From contig DATMEO010000048.1 in assembly GCA_035556515.1 (NCBI GenBank), forward strand, positions 1 to 19,760: a stretch of DNA of 19,760 nt. Reading direction: 5' to 3'. Source of the DNA: Gaiellasilicea sp035556515. GTDB lineage: Bacteria > Actinomycetota > Thermoleophilia > Gaiellales > Gaiellaceae. Shown one piece after another: positions 11,986 through 18,142 of this stretch (its first letter is position 1; each line of letters opens with the position of its first letter). The notes under the pieces were generated by a model. The model was not told the DNA's origin and searched no databases. It was given only the letters and a program-made list of their open reading frames with translations. Both the position numbers and the translations under genes were made by a program.

Positions 11986-14411
11986 GCCGCCGCCAGTTCC
12001 CGCCGGATCCCTCGCAAAGCCGGCTCGCGCTCGCGGAAAGCGTCCGCGACCTCGGGGTCGAACTGCCGGCCCCGCCCGGCGAGAATCTCCGCGGCCGCGT
12101 CGTCCCAGCTCCGGGCGGCGCGGTAGGGGCGGTCGCTCGTGATCGCATCGAGCACGTCTGCGACGGTGAAGACTCGCGCAGCCAGCGGGATCTCCTTCCC
12201 GGCGAGCCCGTCGGGGTAGCCGAGACCGTCCCAGCGCTCGTGATGGCCGCGGACGACCTTGAGCCCGTCGCCGTGCAGAAGCTCGACGTCGCGCAGCAGC
12301 TGCTCCCCGAGCAGCGTGTGCGTGCGCATCAGGCGGAGCTCGGAGTCGTCCAGCGGGCCCGGCTTCTGCAGGATCCGGTCGGGGATACCGATCTTCCCGA
12401 CGTCATGCAGGAGAAAGCCGTACTCGACGCTCGGATCGAGCAGGAGGCTGGGCTCGATCGTCTGCGCGAGCTCGACGGCGTACCGCTGCACGCGCTGGGA
12501 GTGCGTCGCGGTGCCGAAGTCCTTCGACTCGAGCGCCCCGGCAAGCGCCGTCACCGTCTGGCGATAGGTGCGCTGGAGCAGCGCCTGCCGGCCACGCTCG
12601 ATCTCGAGCAGCCGCCGCAGGTCGGCGGCGTAGAGCAGCACCTGCTCGTCCGACGGAATGCCCCTGCCGCCGTCGAACGGCCCAGCGGAAAGGCCGCCCG
12701 CAAGCCGCTCGACCGCGGCGAGGAGCTCTAGGGGGCTGAACGGCTTCCTCAACAGCGCGTCCGCGCCGGCCCGCCTCGCCGCCGTTTCGGCGTCCTCGGC
12801 TCCGGTGAGCAGGACGACGCCGATCCAGCCGGTGGTTGGGTCGTCCTTCAAGCGCCGGCACAGCGTCAGCCCGTCGAGGTCGGGCAGGCCGATGTCGAGC
12901 ACGACGACGTCGGGCGGCCGGGCCGCGATCGCGGCGAGCGCGTCCGCCGCGGTGGTGGCCTCTGCGATCTCGATGTCGATCAGCTCGAAGGTGGTTCGCA
13001 GCAAGGTCAGCAGACTCGGGTCGTCGTCGACGAAGAGGATGCGGGGGCCGCGGAGGCCGGCCGGGGGGAAGTCGTCGGCCGGCCCCCGCTCGCCGGCACT
13101 CGTGCCGCCACGAGGCCGGGTGCTGGAAACACGTGATTTGCCGCGCCGCTTGGACGCGTAGAGGGCACCGTCGGCGGCAGCCAGCAGCGCAGCTCCGCCC
13201 TTCGCGTCGAACGGGTACGTCGCGACGCCGGCGGAGATCGTCGGCAGCGAGCCGCCGCGCGTCTGCGCCTGGAGCGTTCCCTGGATGCGGTCGGCCACCT
13301 GGCGGCCGGCCTGGGCGTCGCCGTCGAGGACGACGGCGAACTCGTCACCGCCGACGCGGAAGAGCTCTTCGCCGACGCGGAGGACGCGAGTGGCAGCACG
13401 GGCCACCTGCGCGAGCACGGCGTCGCCGGCCGCATGGCCGCCGGAATCGTTGAAGCGCTTGAAGTCGTCGAGGTCGAAGAGCACGACCGTCAGCTCCTGC
13501 TCGACCGCAGCCGCTTCCCGGAGCGCCGCCTCAAGCCGCTCGTCGAGGGCGCGGCGGTTCGCCAGGCCGGTCAGGGCGTCGCGTCGCGCCTCCGCGTGCG
13601 TCAGCGCGAGCCGCCGCTCGGAGGCGAACGCCGAGGCGGCCAACTCGGCGATGTCGGAGACGAACTCCTCGTCCGGCACGAGCTCGGAGTCGGGCGGCAT
13701 CGTCACGAGCAGCGAGCCGAGCACGATCCCGTCGGAGACGAGCGGAACGGCGAGCGCGTCCGAGCAGTGCAAGCCGAGCTGGGCGAGCTCGCGCAGGTCG
13801 TCGCCGTCCGCGTGCACCGAGCGAGGAGTCGAGTACGCGCGCAGCGCCAGCCCGGGCGCGGCGACGAGCCGTCGTGCCCGCGCTGCGCCCGCGGAGCCGG
13901 CGAGCGAGAGCGCCACGTCCGACGAGGCGAGGTAGGCCGCGGCAGCGCCGGCGCCGGTCAGCTCGAGCAGCTCGCGGGCCACGATCGTGCCGATGCTGGA
14001 CCGGTTGGCCGCCCTCGCGAGACCGTGTGCCAGCCGGACGAGCGGGTCGCTGCGGCCAGCGATCGCGCGCTCGAGCTCCCACAGCGGCGCGCCCTTGACG
14101 CAGTACGCGGCGGCTCCTGCCTCCGTCATCGCGCTGACCGACCCGGAATCGTCGGCGCCGGAATAGGCAACCACGCGTGTCGAAGGCAGGAGCTTCGCTA
14201 TCCGCCGCGTCGCATCGACGCCGTCGACGATCGGCATGTGCAGATCCATCAGGACGACGTCGGGCCTCAGCTCGAGCGCCCGCTCGACGCCCTCCTCGCC
14301 GTTGGCTGCCTCGCCGACGAGCACGATCTCCTCGTGGTCGGCGAGCATTGTCCGCAACGCGGCCCGGGATTCATCCGAGTCGTCGCAGATCAGGAGCTCG
14401 ATCATCGGCAT
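11982..14411 (-). CDS. REC-GAF-GGDEF-REC-HD-GYP cyclic-di-GMP turnover regulator
   Basis: An 809-residue cytosolic multi-domain regulator. REC1 spans about 3-120 (ICDDSDES; phosphoacceptor D56 in VVLMDLHMP; K106). A GAF-like sensor covers about 135-270. The GGDEF domain covers about 272-425 with an intact R-V-G-G-D-E-F (354-358 for GGDEF), expected to make cyclic-di-GMP; the upstream RxxD inhibitory site reads RVGE (345-348). REC2 spans about 456-575 (FVDDD; D506; LRKP). HD-GYP spans about 630-795 with HDVGKIGIPD (H669, D670) and HHERWDGLGYP (723-733), expected to hydrolyse cyclic-di-GMP. No histidine kinase is nearby, so the phosphodonor is an orphan kinase elsewhere. The start MPMIELL at 14411 is chosen by the REC boundary; GAAAGG lies 11 nt upstream. 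The stop overlaps the convergent small gene. Confidence 0.92.
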   Translation of the reverse strand: MPMIELLICDDSDESRAALRTMLADHEEIVLVGEAANGEEGVERALELRPDVVLMDLHMPIVDGVDATRRIAKLLPSTRVVAYSGADDSGSVSAMTEAGAAAYCVKGAPLWELERAIAGRSDPLVRLAHGLARAANRSSIGTIVARELLELTGAGAAAAYLASSDVALSLAGSAGAARARRLVAAPGLALRAYSTPRSVHADGDDLRELAQLGLHCSDALAVPLVSDGIVLGSLLVTMPPDSELVPDEEFVSDIAELAASAFASERRLALTHAEARRDALTGLANRRALDERLEAALREAAAVEQELTVVLFDLDDFKRFNDSGGHAAGDAVLAQVARAATRVLRVGEELFRVGGDEFAVVLDGDAQAGRQVADRIQGTLQAQTRGGSLPTISAGVATYPFDAKGGAALLAAADGALYASKRRGKSRVSSTRPRGGTSAGERGPADDFPPAGLRGPRILFVDDDPSLLTLLRTTFELIDIEIAEATTAADALAAIAARPPDVVVLDIGLPDLDGLTLCRRLKDDPTTGWIGVVLLTGAEDAETAARRAGADALLRKPFSPLELLAAVERLAGGLSAGPFDGGRGIPSDEQVLLYAADLRRLLEIERGRQALLQRTYRQTVTALAGALESKDFGTATHSQRVQRYAVELAQTIEPSLLLDPSVEYGFLLHDVGKIGIPDRILQKPGPLDDSELRLMRTHTLLGEQLLRDVELLHGDGLKVVRGHHERWDGLGYPDGLAGKEIPLAARVFTVADVLDAITSDRPYRAARSWDDAAAEILAGRGRQFDPEVADAFREREPALRGIRRELAAA

Positions 14412-14582
14412 GGCGGCGGAAACCTTTCGTTTTGCGACTGCGGCTGCAATGAAGTCCGGCGAGCGGCCCAAAACTTGCAACGTGCGGACGAATCCCTCGA
14501 TCGGGGGAGTGCGCCGACGGCCCGCTGCGGGAATGCTTTCGTCCTAGCAGCGTCCTCACGCCCAGGGAGTCGAGGAGCCGAG

Positions 14583-15875
14583 TTGGCAGCAGTCAGCCCC
14601 GTCGGTCGCGCCGCCGGCCTCGAGCCGCTCGGCCTCCATGCCGACGCGCACATCGCCGGTGCTCTGTTCGAGGAGCACTCGCGCCGCGTGTTCGCGTACT
14701 GCCTCTCGAAGCTCGGCCGCCGCGAGGATGCGGAGGATGCCGTCCAGACAACATTCCTCCACGCCGTCCGCGGGCTTCGGCGCGGCGTCGTCCCGTCCGT
14801 CGAGCTCGCCTGGCTCCTCGGGATCGCGCGCAACGTCTGCCTCTCGCGGCGCGAGTCGGCCGGACGCCGGGGCCGGCTCGAGCTCGTCTGCGACCCCGTC
14901 GATCTCGAGCGCACCGCCGCGCGGCAGGGCCGCGGCGACGAGCTGATCGGGATCGAAGATGCGCTCGCGCGTCTGCCCGAGCAGCAGCGCCGGGCCGTGC
15001 TGCTGCGCGACTGGCGCGGGCTCTCCTACGAGGAGGTCGCGGCAGAGCTCGGTGTCACCCTCGCCAACGCCGAGACGCTGATCTTCCGTGGCCGGCGCAC
15101 GCTCGCCGCGGTGATGCAGGAGCAGCCGAGCGCGACCCGCCGCCGCCTCGCTTCGCTCGGGAACCTGGGCTCGCTCGTCACCGCGATCAAGACGGCGTTC
15201 ACCGGCGCCGCGACCGTCGCGAAGGTCGCGGCCGCCGTCACCGTCGTGGCAGCGTCGGGCGCCGGCGTCGTGGCCGGCACCTCTGCTCTCCCGGAGAGTG
15301 GCGACGGCGCCACCAGGCCTGCGGTCGCCCGCATGCCCGCGCACGCGCCCGCCCCACCGACCCCGACTCCAGCCGACGCGGTGCCCCAGCAGCCAGGCGA
15401 CGCCGCGCCGGCGCCGGCCGGCACGCCCCGTTCCAGCACGCCCCGTTCCAGCACGCCCCGGGCGCCGGTCGCTCCGGCTGCAGCCTCGCCGACCGCGACC
15501 GAAGCGCCCGCACCTGCCGCGCTTCCGCCCACGAGCGCGCCGGGGAGCCCGACGCCATCGCATCCTTCCCCGTCGCCGCCCCCCGCGCCCGCCGGGACGG
15601 CCCCGCGCACCGTCGTTCCCATCCCGGTCCCGATCCCCGCGCCGCAGCCGACCGTGCAGGCGACCGTGGACGAGGTGCTCCCGGAGCTTCCCGTCCCGGT
15701 GCCGCCCCTGCCGGAAGTTCTCGGCTCGCTTCCGGTGCCGGCGCTGCCGGTCGAGACGCCGCCCGCCGTCGAGACCGTGGTCGAAGCGCTTCCGCCCGTC
15801 ACGGTGACGCCGCCGCTCCTCCCGATCGCGCCGATCACGATCGACCCGGGCAACTTGCTGCCCTTGCTGCCCTAG
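14583..15875 (+). CDS. ECF sigma factor with transmembrane segment and proline-rich tail
   Basis: A 430-residue protein. Region 2 (about 25-90) has FEEHSRRVFAYCLSKLG, EDAEDAVQTTFLHA and AWLLGIARNVCLSRR. Region 4 (about 122-178) has LARLPEQQRRAVLLRDWRGL, SYEEVAAELGVTLANAETLI and the RGRRTL end. This is a complete sigma2-sigma4 pair able to direct RNA polymerase. Residues about 209-231 (TVAKVAAAVTVVAASGAGVV) form one hydrophobic segment, followed by about 200 residues dominated by P, A, T, V and S, lying outside the membrane by the topology. The TTG start at 14583 has GAGGAG at 14572-14577; no ATG or GTG is as well placed. No anti-sigma gene follows, so the tail may do the sensing itself (inference). 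The downstream glycosidase-like gene continues in the same frame after the TAG. Confidence 0.88.
   Translation: MAAVSPVGRAAGLEPLGLHADAHIAGALFEEHSRRVFAYCLSKLGRREDAEDAVQTTFLHAVRGLRRGVVPSVELAWLLGIARNVCLSRRESAGRRGRLELVCDPVDLERTAARQGRGDELIGIEDALARLPEQQRRAVLLRDWRGLSYEEVAAELGVTLANAETLIFRGRRTLAAVMQEQPSATRRRLASLGNLGSLVTAIKTAFTGAATVAKVAAAVTVVAASGAGVVAGTSALPESGDGATRPAVARMPAHAPAPPTPTPADAVPQQPGDAAPAPAGTPRSSTPRSSTPRAPVAPAAASPTATEAPAPAALPPTSAPGSPTPSHPSPSPPPAPAGTAPRTVVPIPVPIPAPQPTVQATVDEVLPELPVPVPPLPEVLGSLPVPALPVETPPAVETVVEALPPVTVTPPLLPIAPITIDPGNLLPLLP
15422..15459 (+). repeat. 15-bp tandem repeat coding for T-P-R-S-S
   Basis: The unit CACGCCCCGTTCCAG occurs at 15422-15436 and 15437-15451, with a partial third copy CACGCCCC at 15452-15459. 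The two full copies are identical. It lies inside the proline-rich tail of the sigma factor and encodes repeated TPRSS pentapeptides. The exact identity suggests recent slippage; copy number may vary between strains. Confidence 0.85.
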
Positions 15876-15896
15876 CCGATCTGCGACGCTGTCGCG

Positions 15897-17174
15897 GTGA
15901 GCCGCGTCACGGTCGACAAAGCGACGGGAGCGCTGCGAGTGGCGGGAGCGAAGGCATTCCCGCTCGGGCTGTCGAACCCGCCGCCGCTCGGTGGGAAGGC
16001 GCCGAACGGTGTCGAAGGGCTGAAAGAGGTCGCCGACGGCGGCGCCTCCTTCATTCGCACCGGGCGCGGCGATTGGGGCCCCGGCAGGCTCGAGGAACAG
16101 CTCGCCACCGAGCGCGCCGTCCTCGGCAGGGCGGCCGCGAACGGGCTGCAGTGCTGGCTCTACCTCGGTGACCTGCCCGATCTGCCGCCGCGGGCGGCGG
16201 GCGGGCAGGCCTCGACGCGCGAGCAGATGCTCAACCGGGTGACGGCGACGTTCAAGGATCACCCGGGCCTCGGCGCCTACAAGGGAGTCGACGAGCCGCG
16301 CAACCCGTTCCGGGGCGAGAACTGGCTCCGGCCGGCCGGTCTCGTCCGTGCGGCACGGCGCTTGAAGGCGCTCGACCCGCAGCACCCGCTCGTGATCATC
16401 CAGGCGCCACGGAGCACGGTCGCGCAGCTGGCGCCCTACCGCCCCGCCTTCGACATCACCGGCGCCGACATCTTCCCGATCGCCTATCCGCCCGGCGAGC
16501 ACTCGGATCTCGGCAACAAGGACGTCAGCGTCGTCGGCGACGTGACGCGGAAGATGGTGCGGGCCGCCGGAGGCAAGCCCGTCTGGATGACGCTGCAGAT
16601 CGCCTGGAGCGGCACTGTGACCTCGGCGCGGAGGCCGAACGTCGTGCCGCGCTTTCCGACCCTGCACGAGCTGCGCTTCATGAGCTACCACGCGATCGTC
16701 TGCGGCGCGCGCGGGCTGATGTTCTTCGGCGGCCACCTGACGCAGGCCTCGCGCCCGGCAGACGCCGAGGCCGGCTGGAACTGGACCTTCTGGCAGCAGG
16801 TGCTGCGGCCCCTGCTGCAGGAGCTCTCCTCGACGGCGGTCGCACCGGCGCTCGTGGCAGCGGACGCGAAGCCGCAGGTCAAGTCGAGCGCGAAGGACGT
16901 CGAGGTGCTGACCCGACGGGACGGTCGCTTCCTCTACGTGCTCGCGGTCCGGCGCGGCGGTGGAACGAGCCGGGTCGGCTTCACCGGCCTGCCGAAGAAG
17001 CTGAACGGGCGTCCGCTCGCGGGCGGGCAGGTCCTGTTCGAGTACGTCCAGGAGCCGCCCCCGCCACCGATCGGCGCCGGGCGTCAGGTGTTCAGATCGG
17101 TGAGCGCCGCTGCGGGCGGTTTCCGCGACTGGCTCGGCCCGCACGACGCCCGTGTCTACCGTTTCTCGCTCTGA
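15897..17174 (+). CDS. Glycosidase-like (TIM-barrel) hypothetical protein
   Basis: A 425-residue protein that looks like a beta/alpha-barrel carbohydrate-active enzyme. It opens with a strand pair then FPLGLSNPPPLGG, followed by GLKEVADGGASFIRTGR, and WLYLGDLPDLP. The GLGAYKGVDEPRNPF block (125-138) puts a candidate catalytic acid at E133, followed by DITGADIFPIAYPP, WMTLQIAW and the barrel end GARGLMFFGGH. The last 90 residues look like a beta-sandwich. A family number cannot be assigned, and a second catalytic carboxylate is not obvious. The GTG start at 15897 has no ribosome-binding site and no signal peptide follows. The frame is the same as the sigma factor upstream, separated only by TAG and seven codons. 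Its TGA overlaps the ATG of tag by one base. Confidence 0.78.
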   Translation: MSRVTVDKATGALRVAGAKAFPLGLSNPPPLGGKAPNGVEGLKEVADGGASFIRTGRGDWGPGRLEEQLATERAVLGRAAANGLQCWLYLGDLPDLPPRAAGGQASTREQMLNRVTATFKDHPGLGAYKGVDEPRNPFRGENWLRPAGLVRAARRLKALDPQHPLVIIQAPRSTVAQLAPYRPAFDITGADIFPIAYPPGEHSDLGNKDVSVVGDVTRKMVRAAGGKPVWMTLQIAWSGTVTSARRPNVVPRFPTLHELRFMSYHAIVCGARGLMFFGGHLTQASRPADAEAGWNWTFWQQVLRPLLQELSSTAVAPALVAADAKPQVKSSAKDVEVLTRRDGRFLYVLAVRRGGGTSRVGFTGLPKKLNGRPLAGGQVLFEYVQEPPPPPIGAGRQVFRSVSAAAGGFRDWLGPHDARVYRFSL

Positions 17175-17725
17175 TGATCCGCTGCGGTTGGGTACCCGTC
17201 GACGACCCGCTCTACGTCGCCTACCACGACGAGGAGTGGGGCGTCCCCGTCCGCGACGAGAAGACGCTGTTCGAGTTGCTGAACCTGGAGGGCGCGCAGG
17301 CGGGCCTCTCGTGGTCGACGATCCTGCGCAAGCGCGAGGGCTACCGGCGCGCGTTCGCCGGCTGGGACGTCGAGGCGATCGCGGGCTTCGGCGAGCGCGA
17401 CGTCGAGCGGCTGCTCGGCGACGCGGGCATCGTCCGCCACCGCGGCAAGATCGAGTCCGTGATCGGGAACGCCCGCGCGACGCTCGCGCTCGATGCGCCG
17501 CTCTCGGAGCTGCTCTGGTCGTTCGTCGGCGGCGAGCCGAAGGTGAACGCCTGGAGGACGGTCGGCGAGATTCCTGCGCAGACCGACCAGTCGAAGGCGA
17601 TGAGCAAGGAGCTGAAGCGGCGCGGCTTCCGCTTCACCGGCCCGACCACCTGCTACGCCTTCATGCAGTCCGCCGGCCTCGTCGACGACCACACGGTCGA
17701 CTGCTTCAGGAGAGCGCGGACCTGA
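17174..17725 (+). CDS. tag: DNA-3-methyladenine glycosylase I
   Basis: A 183-residue cytosolic base-excision repair enzyme that removes 3-methyladenine from alkylated DNA. The zinc-snap ligands of the Tag family are all present: C4 (MIRCGW), H18 (AYHDEEWGVP), H173 and C177 (DDHTVDCF). The conserved base-pocket block LNLEGAQAGLSWSTIL carries E39 and W47. Length matches E. coli Tag (187). It starts at ATG 17174, one base inside the stop of the glycosidase-like gene (TGATG), so it is probably translated by reinitiation in that operon. It has no Ada-type regulator beside it. Its last 20 bases overlap the end of the convergent gene that stops at 17706. The pairing with a sigma factor and a glycosidase-like gene looks positional and not functional. 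Confidence 0.97.
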   Translation: MIRCGWVPVDDPLYVAYHDEEWGVPVRDEKTLFELLNLEGAQAGLSWSTILRKREGYRRAFAGWDVEAIAGFGERDVERLLGDAGIVRHRGKIESVIGNARATLALDAPLSELLWSFVGGEPKVNAWRTVGEIPAQTDQSKAMSKELKRRGFRFTGPTTCYAFMQSAGLVDDHTVDCFRRART

Positions 17726-18122
17726 TCTTCTCGACCGTTGCGGCCTCGGCCTGGTCGCCGCCACCCGCGGCTTTCCCGACACCTTCGGCCAGCTCCAGCA
17801 CGAACGACTTGTAGGCCTCCACCTCGTCGGGCGCTTTCGTTTCGAGTGTCGCCACGGCCGACCGGAGCGCCTCGAGCGCCTCGGACTCGATCTCCTGCGG
17901 CGAGCTGGTCACCCCGAAGCCCATCCCACGCTCGCCCGAGAGCTCCCGAATCAACTCGCTCTCACCCGACCTGCCGCCGGCGAGGTGCTTCGCGAGCGAG
18001 CCGGCCTCCTTGAAGCTGTCGAAGAAGCTGCGGTCGCTGACCGAGACGAGCAGGCCCGCCCCCGTCGCGCCCTTGCGCAGCTGATCCCACTCCTGCTCGG
18101 TGAAATCGGACTTCTTTCCCAT
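17706..18122 (-). CDS. Conserved hypothetical actinobacterial protein
   Basis: A 138-residue soluble protein starting MGKKSDFTEQEWDQLRKGATGAGLLVSVSDRSF. Its landmarks are an S-D-F-T-x-x-E-W N-terminus, the GAGLLVSVSDRSFFDSFKE segment, a GFGVTSSPQEIE turn, and a long C-terminal helical stretch (ALRSAVATLETKAPDEVEAYKSF). I recognise this as a recurrent actinobacterial protein without a known role; no catalytic motif, membrane segment or cysteine is present. AAGGAGGT just before the ATG is a near-perfect ribosome-binding site, and CCTCC-AA-GGAGG around it could form a small hairpin that hides it. It lies 20 bp downstream of the large gene ending at 18143, so it is probably in the same operon. 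Its 3' end overlaps tag by 20 bp. Confidence 0.85.
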   Translation of the reverse strand: MGKKSDFTEQEWDQLRKGATGAGLLVSVSDRSFFDSFKEAGSLAKHLAGGRSGESELIRELSGERGMGFGVTSSPQEIESEALEALRSAVATLETKAPDEVEAYKSFVLELAEGVGKAAGGGDQAEAATVEKIRSALS

Positions 18123-18142
18123 GCGACCTCCTTGGAGGGAGC

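Noticed and set aside
14530..14550. Possible ECF-type autoregulated promoter (GGAAT ... CGTCC) upstream of the sigma factor
   Set aside because: The two elements are only 5 bp apart instead of about 16, so they cannot be the -35 and -10 of one promoter.
13434..14582. In-frame upstream extension of the sigma factor by 383 codons
   Set aside because: It is antisense to the GGDEF and receiver domains, while GAGGAG and TTG at 14572-14585 give a normal start just before sigma region 2.
14412..14582. Regulatory sites in the gap between the cyclic-di-GMP gene and the sigma factor
   Set aside because: Apart from the ribosome-binding site at 14572-14577, no convincing -35/-10 pair, dyad or RNA structure could be picked out by eye.
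14556..17144. 862-codon open frame on the minus strand opposite the sigma factor and glycosidase-like gene
   Set aside because: The translation is low-complexity, rich in R, G, D and H, with no recognisable domain; it is the antisense shadow expected in very GC-rich coding DNA.
17174..17725. Adaptive-response (Ada) regulation of tag
   Set aside because: No Ada or AlkA gene is adjacent and tag starts inside the preceding stop codon with no promoter space of its own.
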